Of a stretch of DNA of 64,000 nt, positions 25,655 to 33,765 are shown piece by piece; the first letter of the stretch is position 1; each line of letters starts with the position of its first letter. The DNA is taken from contig JAHBYL010000004.1 in NCBI GenBank assembly GCA_019635955.1, positions 38,418-102,417 on the forward strand, given 5' to 3'. The DNA is from Parvibaculum sp. (GTDB lineage Bacteria > Pseudomonadota > Alphaproteobacteria > Parvibaculales > Parvibaculaceae). Below the pieces are notes generated by a model. The model was not told where the DNA came from, ran no database searches, and saw nothing but the letters and a program-made list of their open reading frames with translations. Both the position numbers and the translations under genes were made by a program.

Positions 25655-27165
25655 TGCGCCGCTCCGCGCTGCAGGGAAGGACTAGCCAGGGCGAAGCCAT
25701 TGACCTCTCCTGCCGCATCGACGGCGAAGTTGAAATGCGATTCCCCTGCCGAATGGATGCGGTAGAGCGGCTCCCCGGCCTCGACGCGATCTCCGACACG
25801 CTTCAGCATCATCAGCCCCGCGCCACGATCGAGCGGAGCGCCCGCGAGACGCGCGAGTTGGGCGATGCGGAAGCAATCAATGGAGGCGACGATGCCATCC
25901 GCGTCAGCGCAAATATCCGCAGTGAGAGGGCCGGCTACAGCCGCGCCCGGCGCCCTGCCCTGGGCGTCGATAATCCGGTTCATGGAAGCCAGCGCAGCGC
26001 CGCTATCGAGCAGTTGTCGCGCGCGCCCATAGCCACCGCCCCCGCGGATGGCGGGATCGGCCTCAAGGACGCGGCCGGCAAGCTGCAATGACTTTTCGCG
26101 AAGGTCCGCAGGCGCACCCTGATCATTGGCGAGCACGGCCATGACGTCCTGTGCTTCGAGAATGGGTCCCACGCCACGGCCGATGGGCTGCGCGCCATCC
26201 GTCACAAGCACATCGACGTGAATCTTCATTGCATCTGCGACAAACTCGAAGAGCTTGCGCAAGCGCATCGCTTCCGTCGCATCGCGCACTTTGGCGGAAG
26301 GTCCGACCGGCAGGTCGATCACGAGATGCGTCGAGCCCGCGGCCTTTTTCTTCGACATGATGGAGGCAACCATCTGCTCGCGTGTATCGAGGTTCAGGGG
26401 GCGCTCCACACCGATGAGAATATCGTCGGCCGGCGACAGGTTCACATGACCGCCCCAGATGAGGCAGCCATTGCATTCCTCGACCACGGACCTCATTTCG
26501 TCCATCGAGAGATCGACCCGGGCGAGCACCTCCATCGTGTCCGCGGTGCCGGCAGGCGAAGTGATCGCACGGGAAGATGTCTTCGGAATGGTGAGCCCGT
26601 GTGCAGCGACGATCGGCACCACGATCATGGTCGTCCGGTTGCCGGGAATGCCGCCAATGCAATGCTTGTCCACAACGACGGGCCCATTCCACGTCATGTG
26701 ATTGCCCACGTCGGCCATGGCGAAGGTGAGGTGGAGCAATTCGTCGGTCGTGAGGAACCCCGCGCAAGCGACGAGAAAGGCGGCGATCTCCATGTCGGAA
26801 TAGCGGTAACCGACAATGTCGTGGATAATGGATTCGATCTGGTGCTTGTCCAGCGTCTCGCCCACGATCTTCGCGCGCACATGTTCAAGGCTTTGCGGGC
26901 TACGCGCCGGTGCAATGGTCACCGTTCCGCCTTCCTGAACGCCGAGGCGGCGAAAGGCAGGCTCGGTCAGACCGATCTCGTCCGGTGCGACCATGGAATG
27001 GTCATGGCAAATGTCGAGGCTGGCGATAATCGAGCGTGCGCCATTGTGCACCTCAAGCCGCTTGAAGGCCTGAAATGCTTCGGGGCGGAGCGCCACGCAG
27101 TTGGAAGCGAGGACCGCCACATTCTCCCGCAGCGTATCGAGCGGAATGCGGCGAATTCTGAGCAT
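25651..27165 (-). CDS. Nucleoside/AMP phosphorylase family protein (thymidine phosphorylase family, archaeal AMPpase-like)
   Basis: About 504 residues, the length of archaeal AMP phosphorylases rather than ~440-residue DeoA. It has an N-terminal extra domain (~85 residues), then the phosphorylase core with [20 protein letters not shown] and the phosphate loop [15 protein letters not shown]. Canonical thymidine phosphorylases read KHSTGG at this loop, whereas the GIPGNRT form is typical of NMP phosphorylases. [18 protein letters not shown] and [33 protein letters not shown] follow. A likely reaction is phosphorolysis of a nucleoside monophosphate to base and ribose 1,5-bisphosphate; thymidine phosphorolysis is the alternative. 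Coupled by a 4-base overlap to a PRPP-synthetase-like gene. Confidence 0.88.
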   Translation of the reverse strand: MLRIRRIPLDTLRENVAVLASNCVALRPEAFQAFKRLEVHNGARSIIASLDICHDHSMVAPDEIGLTEPAFRRLGVQEGGTVTIAPARSPQSLEHVRAKIVGETLDKHQIESIIHDIVGYRYSDMEIAAFLVACAGFLTTDELLHLTFAMADVGNHMTWNGPVVVDKHCIGGIPGNRTTMIVVPIVAAHGLTIPKTSSRAITSPAGTADTMEVLARVDLSMDEMRSVVEECNGCLIWGGHVNLSPADDILIGVERPLNLDTREQMVASIMSKKKAAGSTHLVIDLPVGPSAKVRDATEAMRLRKLFEFVADAMKIHVDVLVTDGAQPIGRGVGPILEAQDVMAVLANDQGAPADLREKSLQLAGRVLEADPAIRGGGGYGRARQLLDSGAALASMNRIIDAQGRAPGAAVAGPLTADICADADGIVASIDCFRIAQLARLAGAPLDRGAGLMMLKRVGDRVEAGEPLYRIHSAGESHFNFAVDAAGEVNGFALASPSLQRGAAQ

Positions 27166-27183
27166 CATCGGACTTGAGCTTCC

Positions 27184-29064
27184 CTATGCACAATAGATGG
27201 TCTCGCCGCGCTTGATCGTCTCGACGACGGCAAGTTTGTTGAGCTGCGACGGATCGATCTCCACAGGGTCCTGCTCCAGGATGACGAGATCGGCGAGCTT
27301 GCCTGCTTCGATCGAGCCTTTGGTGTCATCTTCGAAATGTTGCCAGGCGGCATCCAGCGTAATGCCGCGCAGGGCTTCCATGACGCCGACGCGCTGCGTC
27401 TCGCCCAACACCTTGCCGCTTCGCGTCTCGCGATTGACCGCGGACCAGAGCAACATGCGACAATCGGACGGTACGACGGGTGAATCGTTATGCAGCGTGA
27501 AGCGCATGCCACGGTCGATCGTCGAGCGCACGGGGCTGATGCGCGAAGCGCGCTCCGCGCCCAGCACCGAATCCCGGTGCCAGTCGCCCCAGTAGAAAGT
27601 ATGCGTGACGAAATAGGACGGTATGACGCCGAGACGCGCCATCTCGTCAAGCTGGTCCTCGCGCAGCGTTTGCGCATGGATGACCGTCGAGCGGCGGTCC
27701 GCCACGCCATGCTTCTTAGTTGCCTTGCCGATGGCGGCGATGAACTGGTCCGCCGCCGCGTCACCATTGCAATGGGCGTAGACCTGCCAGCCGCGCGAAA
27801 AGGCATCGTCGACGAGCTTCAACGCCGTTTCGTCATCCACGATACGATAACCGCGATAGTCATCGTCGAACCCGGGCGGCACGACTTCATATGGCTTTGT
27901 CAGCCATGCCGTCTTCGCCTGCGGCGAGCCATCCAGCATGAGCTTGATGCCGCCGATCTTGAAACCATTATAGTCATGCCGCATCTCGATATCGCCTTTT
28001 GCAAGGTCTTCGATATGCGTGAAGAAGGGATAGGCGACGACGTCGATCTTCAACCTGTCGCGCTCGGCAGCGAGCGAGAGAAGATCGAAATCCGGGCGGC
28101 GCGTCGCGCCATCCTGCGCCGTGGTGATACCCCAGGCGGCGTAGCGCTCCTGCACGATATCGAGCAGGTCGAGCAGCTCCTCGCGGGAGGCCTGCGGCAG
28201 GCGCGGCATGGCAAGCGTGATCGCGCCTTCTTCCAGAATGCCGTTCGGTTCGCGCGTGCCGGGCCAGCGGCGGATGACGCCGCCCTGCGGGTCCGGCGTA
28301 TCGGCCTTGATGCCGAGCAACGACAAGGCGGCGGAGTTCACGACCGCCACATGGAGCGACGCGTGATAGATGAGGATCGGTTGCTCCTCCGACACTTCGT
28401 CGAGGTCGCGGCACGTGACAGCGCGTTTTTCCGCCAGAAGCGAGTCGTCATACATCGCGCCGAGCAGCCACCCTCCGCGTCCGCCCCCTGTCCTCTGGCG
28501 AAACTTGCGGAGCTCCGATTTGATATCCTCGATGCTGCGGATGGGACCCGCGGGTTCGGGAGCGAGGTTCTGGAAGCCCATCAGCAGAGCGGTCATGGAG
28601 ATATGACCGTGGCAATCCACGAAGCCCGGTAGCATGGTGCGCCCGGCAAGATCGACGACCCGCGCATCACGACCCGCACGCGCCGCGACATCCGCCTCGC
28701 TTCCGGCGGCGAGGATGCGTCCGCCGGAGATGGCGACAGCTTCTGCGAGCGGTGCGGCATCGTTCATGGTGCGTATGGTGCCCCCGCGGTAGACAGTCAC
28801 GCCACCCTCCTTGTCGAGGCGTGCACGCCGCGTTTCGACTGCTGGCAGCGCAGGCGCGGCGAAGGCGAGCGCCGTTGCAAGACCGGCGGCGGATGCATCG
28901 CCGTTTCGGCCGAGCATGGCGAGGCCTGCCGCCGTCAAGGCTGCGCCCGCGCCGAAGAAACCGCGGCGACTCAGCGCGGGAGGGCGAGGCCTGTAAGCAT
29001 CCCAGACATAGGGAGAGCAGCAGGGACAACCGCTCTTGTGCGTTTCGGGTCTGTCATGCGCCAT
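27184..29064 (-). CDS. Tat-exported amidohydrolase (YtcJ-like metal-dependent hydrolase)
   Basis: About 626 residues. An unusual N-terminal tail with a Cys cluster (SGCPCCSPY) precedes a twin-arginine signal, LSRRGFFGAGAALTAAGLAML, at about residues 37-57. The amidohydrolase-3 body follows: GGTIRTMNDAAPLAEAVAISGGRILAAGS, LPGFVDCHGHISM with the metal-binding His pair, HCNGDAAADQFI, and the closing GSIEAGKLADLVILEQDP. Such enzymes hydrolyse C-N or C-O bonds; the substrate is unknown. I chose the ATG at 29064, with GAGGAGAGAC upstream; a TTG at 29082 is possible. It lies 18 bases before the phosphorylase and 14 bases after the enoyl-CoA hydratase gene, so one operon is likely. Confidence 0.88.
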   Translation of the reverse strand: MAHDRPETHKSGCPCCSPYVWDAYRPRPPALSRRGFFGAGAALTAAGLAMLGRNGDASAAGLATALAFAAPALPAVETRRARLDKEGGVTVYRGGTIRTMNDAAPLAEAVAISGGRILAAGSEADVAARAGRDARVVDLAGRTMLPGFVDCHGHISMTALLMGFQNLAPEPAGPIRSIEDIKSELRKFRQRTGGGRGGWLLGAMYDDSLLAEKRAVTCRDLDEVSEEQPILIYHASLHVAVVNSAALSLLGIKADTPDPQGGVIRRWPGTREPNGILEEGAITLAMPRLPQASREELLDLLDIVQERYAAWGITTAQDGATRRPDFDLLSLAAERDRLKIDVVAYPFFTHIEDLAKGDIEMRHDYNGFKIGGIKLMLDGSPQAKTAWLTKPYEVVPPGFDDDYRGYRIVDDETALKLVDDAFSRGWQVYAHCNGDAAADQFIAAIGKATKKHGVADRRSTVIHAQTLREDQLDEMARLGVIPSYFVTHTFYWGDWHRDSVLGAERASRISPVRSTIDRGMRFTLHNDSPVVPSDCRMLLWSAVNRETRSGKVLGETQRVGVMEALRGITLDAAWQHFEDDTKGSIEAGKLADLVILEQDPVEIDPSQLNKLAVVETIKRGETIYCA

Positions 29065-29078
29065 GATGCTGTCTCTCC

Positions 29079-29885
29079 TCAACGGCCGGTGAAGTTCGGC
29101 TTGCGCTTCTCGAGGAAGGCGGCAACCGCTTCCCGGTGATCCTCGCTCGTCGAGGCGAGTGCGAACTGGTCGGCATCCATGAAAGTCGACACGGCGTTGA
29201 GCGCCGTCGCCGCGTGGGTGATACCGCGCTTGGCCATGCGAACGGAAATGGGCGGCAGCGCCGCTACCTTCTCAGCCCAGCGCAGCGCCGTTTCGAGGGC
29301 GGCGCCATCGGCGCAGATTTCATCGGCGAGGCCCCACTGCTCCGCCTTTGCGGCATCGACCTTCTCGCCAAAGATGGTGAGCTGCTTTGCGCGGGAGGGA
29401 CCGATCAAGTTCACCATGCGCGGCTGAGTGTGCCAGCTCATATTCATGCCGAGCGGAATTTCAGGCAGGCGGAAATGCGCGCCGCGCCCGACAATCCGGA
29501 AGTCGCATGCAACGGCGAGCGCGACGCCGCCGCCGATGCAGAAGCCTTCAATAGCGGCAATCGTCACTTGGTCGAGCGCCTCCCAGGCGTCGCACATATC
29601 GGGACCTGCGCGGAGCATTTCCCGCCGTTCGAGAAGCGATGCTTCCGCGCGCTGGCGCATCGCCGGGTCGGCGAGGTCGGCGCCGCCGGTGAAGGCCTTG
29701 CCGCCGGTCAGCACGATGGCACTTGTGCTTACATCGTCGCGCAAGGCGCGGGCGGCCGTCCCAAGGTCGCGCAGGAGCTGGACCGACAGCGCGTTGACGC
29801 GGTCGCCGCGGTCGAAGCGCAAGATCGCCACCCGCCCTTCGCGTTCGATGGTGATGAATTCGCCGATCTTCTCGCTGACGGACAT
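29079..29885 (-). CDS. Enoyl-CoA hydratase/isomerase family protein
   Basis: About 268 residues of crotonase fold. Visible features are VAILRFDRGDRVNALS, GGKAFTGGADLADP (the first oxyanion-hole strand), IAAIEGFCIGGGVALAVACDFRIVG (the second oxyanion loop and the CoA site), FRLPEIPLGMN and the ending FLEKRKPNFTGR. Crotonases hydrate, isomerise or hydrolyse acyl-CoAs. I chose the ATG at 29885 because GGAGGGGGC precedes it; a longer frame reaching 30089 overlaps the next gene's end and is not supported. It is the first gene of the run ECH-amidohydrolase-phosphorylase-Prs-MBL. Its metabolic tie to the nucleotide genes is unclear. Confidence 0.9.
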   Translation of the reverse strand: MSVSEKIGEFITIEREGRVAILRFDRGDRVNALSVQLLRDLGTAARALRDDVSTSAIVLTGGKAFTGGADLADPAMRQRAEASLLERREMLRAGPDMCDAWEALDQVTIAAIEGFCIGGGVALAVACDFRIVGRGAHFRLPEIPLGMNMSWHTQPRMVNLIGPSRAKQLTIFGEKVDAAKAEQWGLADEICADGAALETALRWAEKVAALPPISVRMAKRGITHAATALNAVSTFMDADQFALASTSEDHREAVAAFLEKRKPNFTGR

Positions 29886-29991
29886 GCCCCCTCCATGAAC
29901 TTCAATACGACCTCTGCGGGCCGTTTTATGGGGGAATGATGGCGTCCCCGCGAGGGAAAGCCTAGTGTTTTCCTGTCGCAGGCAAAGGAAA

Positions 29992-30013
29992 GGCGGCGCC
30001 TTACGGCGCCGCC
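29992..30013 (-). terminator. Rho-independent terminator after the glycine-zipper protein gene
   Basis: A perfect 9-bp stem GGCGGCGCC / GGCGCCGCC with a 4-base loop lies 24 bases after the stop codon. On the minus strand it is followed by TTTCCTTTG, a U-rich tail. This is the best-formed terminator in the window. Confidence 0.8.
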
Positions 30014-30036
30014 TCCAAAGGCCAGGAAACAGCCGG

Positions 30037-31437
30037 TCAGCTATTGACCATCTGCCACGAGCCGTCCGGCTGACGGCAGGCATAGCCATAGGCCTGCTCG
30101 GCTCGGCCGCCGATGGTCACCACCGTCTGATATTCGCGGCAATACTGACCGGGATTGGGTTCCCAGGTCCGCAGCGGCGTGACCTCGTAGCCATAGCCGC
30201 TATGCGAATCCTGCCAGTAGACGGGATGGTTGGTGGGTACATATTCGAGCACGTCGCCGACGCAAGCCTGATTGGTGGAGTCGATCAGATTACCAAGCAC
30301 GCCGCCGAGCACCGCACCGATCAGCGCGCCGCCGATGACGGGCCCGGCGCCACGGCCCTGATCCGCACCGATAACGCCGCCGAGCACTGCCCCGATCGCC
30401 GCCCCCACCGCATCGCTGTTACAAGCCGAATAGCGGTAGCCGTAGTTGTAGTCGTCATAGCGGTAGACGGAGTCATAGCCGGCATAGGGGCCGTAATAAT
30501 AGTAGTCGCTGTAGCTGTAGCCGGAGACGTGGTGGATATAGACCGGCTGCGGGATCGTCACATAATGATGGACGTTCCTGTAGACGACGATCGGCCCGTG
30601 CGAATGCGCTTTGCTGCCGCCGTGCCAGCCATACCACGGCCGGTCCGAATAGACGGGCTTGTAAGGCCGCTTATATTGCGTCTGGTTGTGAAGACGCTGC
30701 CTGCGTTCGCCCGCATCACCGCGGTAGGCATGGCGCTCAATCTGGGCGACGCGCTGATAGTCTGCGTTGCGGTGACGCTCGGCCACCTGCCGCTGCTGCC
30801 AGTCCTGCTGGCTGCGCTGCTCGGCGTGCCAATGCTGATCCCGCTGACGCTCCTGCTGCTGGGGCTGCCAGTCGCGTTGTCGATGTTGTTCAGCCTGCTG
30901 ATACTGAGCCCGTTCACGCTCCTGGTGCTGGACTTGTTGCCGGGCGTGCTGCCGCTGCCAGGCCCGCTGCCGATGCTGTTCGGCCTCCTGGTACTGGCTC
31001 CGCTGGCGCTCCTGTTGCTGAGATTGCTGGCGCTGCCAGTCGCGTTGTCGATGTTGTTCAGCCTGCTGATACTGAGCCCGTTCACGCTCCTGCTGCTGGA
31101 CTTGTTGCTGGGCCTGCTGCCGCTGCCAGTCCCGCTGCCGATGCTGTTCGGCCTCCTGGTACTGGCTCCGCTGGCGCTCCTGTTGCTGAGATTGCTGCTC
31201 GGCCCGTTGCCTCTGCCAGTCCTGCTGCCGCTCCTGCTGCTGAATTTGTTCCCGAGAACCGCCCCACTGAGGCTGACCGCGCTGCGTGGAATGCCGCTCC
31301 TGCCGCTCGCCGCCCCTGCCCTCCGGCCAGCCGCCGCCACGACCTTCCCGGGGAGAAGCAAGGGCCGGGGCCGCGAGGGTGAGACACAGGACTGACGCAA
31401 CGGAAAGGGCGAGCGAACGGGATGTGTGACGCGCCAT
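30037..31437 (-). CDS. Secreted glutamine-rich repeat protein with glycine-zipper domain and RcpC/surface-antigen-like C-terminus
   Basis: About 466 residues starting MARHTSRSLALSVASVLCLTLAAPALA, a clear Sec signal peptide; the start at 31437 is preferred over an upstream frame to 31494. A Gln/Arg/Glu-rich low-complexity region with repeats such as QAEQHRQRDWQRQQ spans roughly residues 60-230. A Tyr-rich segment follows, then a glycine zipper (AVGAAIGAVLGGVIGADQG...IGGALIGAVLGGVLG), as in outer-membrane 17-kDa antigens, and a C-terminal domain ending CREYQTVVTIGGRAEQAYGYACRQPDGSWQ, a pattern shared with those antigens. Probably envelope-located. The repeat encoding DNA has a 168-bp period (see the repeat entry). 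The role is unknown. Confidence 0.85.
   Translation of the reverse strand: MARHTSRSLALSVASVLCLTLAAPALASPREGRGGGWPEGRGGERQERHSTQRGQPQWGGSREQIQQQERQQDWQRQRAEQQSQQQERQRSQYQEAEQHRQRDWQRQQAQQQVQQQERERAQYQQAEQHRQRDWQRQQSQQQERQRSQYQEAEQHRQRAWQRQHARQQVQHQERERAQYQQAEQHRQRDWQPQQQERQRDQHWHAEQRSQQDWQQRQVAERHRNADYQRVAQIERHAYRGDAGERRQRLHNQTQYKRPYKPVYSDRPWYGWHGGSKAHSHGPIVVYRNVHHYVTIPQPVYIHHVSGYSYSDYYYYGPYAGYDSVYRYDDYNYGYRYSACNSDAVGAAIGAVLGGVIGADQGRGAGPVIGGALIGAVLGGVLGNLIDSTNQACVGDVLEYVPTNHPVYWQDSHSGYGYEVTPLRTWEPNPGQYCREYQTVVTIGGRAEQAYGYACRQPDGSWQMVNS
30865..31212. repeat. 168-bp tandem repeat inside the Gln-rich gene
   Basis: Two near-identical units start at 30865 and 31033, 168 bases (56 codons) apart, with only around eight or nine differences by eye. 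Each unit is itself built of two diverged half-units of about 26-30 codons. A degraded further copy lies beyond. The exact in-frame period and low divergence point to recent unequal crossing-over. Confidence 0.85.
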
Positions 31438-31608
31438 GGAAGCGCCTCCTTCGACTTTTTCGGCCGGATTCGGCCTGCGAAGCGAGTTTTTCACCGTGAA
31501 GCTGAACGGCGCGTGAACCGTTTGTTAATCTATGCGGCAAAGCGCCGATTGCTTTGTTCCCGCAACCAAGTCACACCGACCTTGCCCACAGATACCCGGA
31601 AGGAAGGC

Positions 31609-32850
31609 ATGCCCGCCGATAGCACCACGAAATCTGCCTATGAAACATTCCTCTCGGCCGCCTGCGAACGGCTCGGCTACAGCAAGACGATCACTTCGCT
31701 GCTGACGCTGGCCGCCATGGAGATCAAGGTCGAAATTCCGATCATCCGGGACAATGGCGAGCTCGCCATTTACTCCGGCTACCGGGTGCAGCACCAGAGC
31801 GCACGCGGCCCCTGCAAGGGGGGCCTGCGCTACCACCCGCAGGTCGATCTCGACGAGGTGCGCGGCCTCGCCTCGCTGATGACCATGAAGACGGCGCTCG
31901 TCAACATTCCGCTTGGCGGCGGCAAGGGCGGCATATCCTGCGATCCCAAGACTTTTTCGCCGCGCGAACTCGAAGTCCTGACACGGAAATTCGTGAAGCG
32001 CATTCATCGCGAAATCGGGCCGAACAGCGACATCATGGCTCCGGACATGGGCACCAATGCGCAGGTCATGGGCTGGATTCACAGCGAATATTCGGCGATC
32101 TATGGCCACTCCCCCGCTGCCGTGACCGGCAAACCCCTTTCGCTGGGTGGCTCTGTGGGGCGCGAGACGGCAACCGGCGACGGCATCGGCATTGTGGTCC
32201 GCGAGTATGCGAGGCACCATAATCTGACACTTGATGGGATGACCGCCGTCATCCAGGGCTTCGGCAATGTGGGCATCAATGCGGCCCGTGCCCTGGAGAG
32301 GCTGGGCGTTCGGGTGATCGCCATCTCCGACTCCCGCAGTGCTGTTTACCGCCCGGAGGGGCTCGACCTTGAGACGCTCGTCCAGCGCAAGCGCGAACGC
32401 GGCTCTCTCGCCGAAGTGTCTGGCCATAAGGAAATCGAAGCGGCGGCTCTACTCGAAACCGAATGCGACCTGCTCATTCCTGCGGCACTGGAAAATGCCA
32501 TTACCGAGAAGAACGCTGGGCGCGTTTTCGCCAGAGCAGTAATCGAAGCGGCGAACGGTCCGCTCACCTGCGAGGCAGACAGCATCCTCCGCGAGCGCGG
32601 AATCGACGTGGTGCCGGATATTCTAGCCAATGCCGGCGGCGTGATCGTGAGTTACTTCGAATGGGTCCAGAACCTGCAACGAGAGGTCTGGCCGGCGGAG
32701 CGTGTGAACAGCGAACTTGACCGGATCATCGGCGACGCCGCCCGAGGGGTCTTCCTCCATTCGCGCGAAAAGGGCCTCGACCTGCGATCGGCCGCGTTTG
32801 ACATTGCGGTAGCCCGTGTAAAGGAAGCGCTCGACGCGACCGGTTTCTGA
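31609..32850 (+). CDS. Glu/Leu/Phe/Val dehydrogenase (glutamate dehydrogenase family)
   Basis: About 413 residues, hexameric GDH length. Features are GYRVQHQSARGPCKGGLRYHPQVDLDEVRGLASLMTMKTALVNIPLGGGKGG with the substrate-binding and catalytic lysines, MAPDMGTNAQVMGWI, PLSLGGSVGRETATGDG and the NAD(P)-binding IQGFGNVGINAARALERLG. It deaminates glutamate, or a branched amino acid, to the 2-oxo acid and ammonia. I chose the ATG at 31609, preceded by GGAAGGAAGG; the frame is open from 31426 but the extension carries no family sequence. It is divergent from the Gln-rich protein gene. The GDH rather than leucine dehydrogenase call is likely but not proven. Confidence 0.93.
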   Translation: MPADSTTKSAYETFLSAACERLGYSKTITSLLTLAAMEIKVEIPIIRDNGELAIYSGYRVQHQSARGPCKGGLRYHPQVDLDEVRGLASLMTMKTALVNIPLGGGKGGISCDPKTFSPRELEVLTRKFVKRIHREIGPNSDIMAPDMGTNAQVMGWIHSEYSAIYGHSPAAVTGKPLSLGGSVGRETATGDGIGIVVREYARHHNLTLDGMTAVIQGFGNVGINAARALERLGVRVIAISDSRSAVYRPEGLDLETLVQRKRERGSLAEVSGHKEIEAAALLETECDLLIPAALENAITEKNAGRVFARAVIEAANGPLTCEADSILRERGIDVVPDILANAGGVIVSYFEWVQNLQREVWPAERVNSELDRIIGDAARGVFLHSREKGLDLRSAAFDIAVARVKEALDATGF

Positions 32851-32946
32851 GCCGCCATCGAACTGCCATAAGGTTCGTGTAAGGCTTCGCATGGTAGGCT
32901 GGGGTCCGAATCACCGCTCCCCCGCGCGCCCGGATGTTCGCCCAAA

Positions 32947-33759
32947 ATGCCAGAGACTTCCTTTCTGCACGCCCTGATCCTCGGCATCATCGAAGGCGCC
33001 ACGGAATTCCTGCCCGTGTCCTCGACGGGGCATCTGGTGATTGCGGGCGACATGCTCGGTTTCGATGCGATTCCGGGCGAAGTCTTCGAAACATCCATCC
33101 AGATCGGCGCCATTCTGGCGATCTGTACGCTCTACCGTGAACGCTTGCAGTCCGTAGTTACGGGGCTTTTCACCGGCGATCCCGCGGCGCGGCGTTTCAC
33201 CATAGCCATTGTTCTCGCCACATTGCCGATGATCGTGCTTGGCGCCGTCTTCTACAAATTTATCGTGACCGTGCTTTTCACGCCGCTGGTCGTCGCCACG
33301 GCCTTTATTCTGGGCGGAGCTGCGATCATTGCAATCGAGCGGCTCCGGATCGAGGAGAAGGTGCATGAGGTGGAAGAGCTCGGCTCCCTCACAGCCCTGA
33401 AGATCGGCGCCTTTCAGTGCCTCGCGCTCATTCCCGGCATGTCGCGTGCCGGGGCCACGATCATCGGCGCACGGATTGCAGGCGTGGAGCGCAAGGCGGC
33501 AGCGGAGTTCTCATTCTTCCTCGCCATCCCGGTCATTGTCGGCGCCACTATCTTCGATGTCATCGGCAACCGCGAACTGATCAACGGAAGTCATCTTCCT
33601 GTTCTTGCCATTGGCTTCGTCACCGCATTCCTGTCGGCGCTTGTCGTCGTCAAATGGTTCGTCGGCTTTGTCAGCCGCCATGGCTTTGAAATCTTCGGCT
33701 GGTACAGGATCGGCTTCGGCGGCCTTCTGATCGCCTATTACATCTTGATGCAGGGTTGA
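32947..33759 (+). CDS. uppP: Undecaprenyl-diphosphatase (UppP/BacA)
   Basis: A 270-residue multi-helix membrane protein with the BacA signature near the start, LILGIIEGATEFLPVSSTGHLVI, containing the catalytic Glu and Ser residues, and the second motif LIPGMSRAGATIIGARIAG. It recycles undecaprenyl pyrophosphate to the monophosphate carrier used for peptidoglycan and other wall polymers, and can confer bacitracin resistance. It follows the GDH gene by 96 bases; TAGGCT at 32895-32900 is a candidate -10 element. There is no obvious ribosome-binding site. It ends 6 bases from the convergent desaturase gene. Confidence 0.96.
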   Translation: MPETSFLHALILGIIEGATEFLPVSSTGHLVIAGDMLGFDAIPGEVFETSIQIGAILAICTLYRERLQSVVTGLFTGDPAARRFTIAIVLATLPMIVLGAVFYKFIVTVLFTPLVVATAFILGGAAIIAIERLRIEEKVHEVEELGSLTALKIGAFQCLALIPGMSRAGATIIGARIAGVERKAAAEFSFFLAIPVIVGATIFDVIGNRELINGSHLPVLAIGFVTAFLSALVVVKWFVGFVSRHGFEIFGWYRIGFGGLLIAYYILMQG

Positions 33760-33765
33760 AGAGCG

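Noticed and set aside
25651..27165. Plain thymidine phosphorylase (deoA) call
   Set aside because: The extra N-terminal domain, ~504-residue length and GIPGNRT phosphate loop fit NMP/AMP phosphorylases better than DeoA.
29965..31395. Long plus-strand open frame with leucine-rich repeats resembling membrane helices
   Set aside because: It is the mirror of the Gln-rich repeat gene: CAG/CTG-type codons read backwards give Leu runs. The minus-strand frame has a signal peptide, glycine zipper and terminator.
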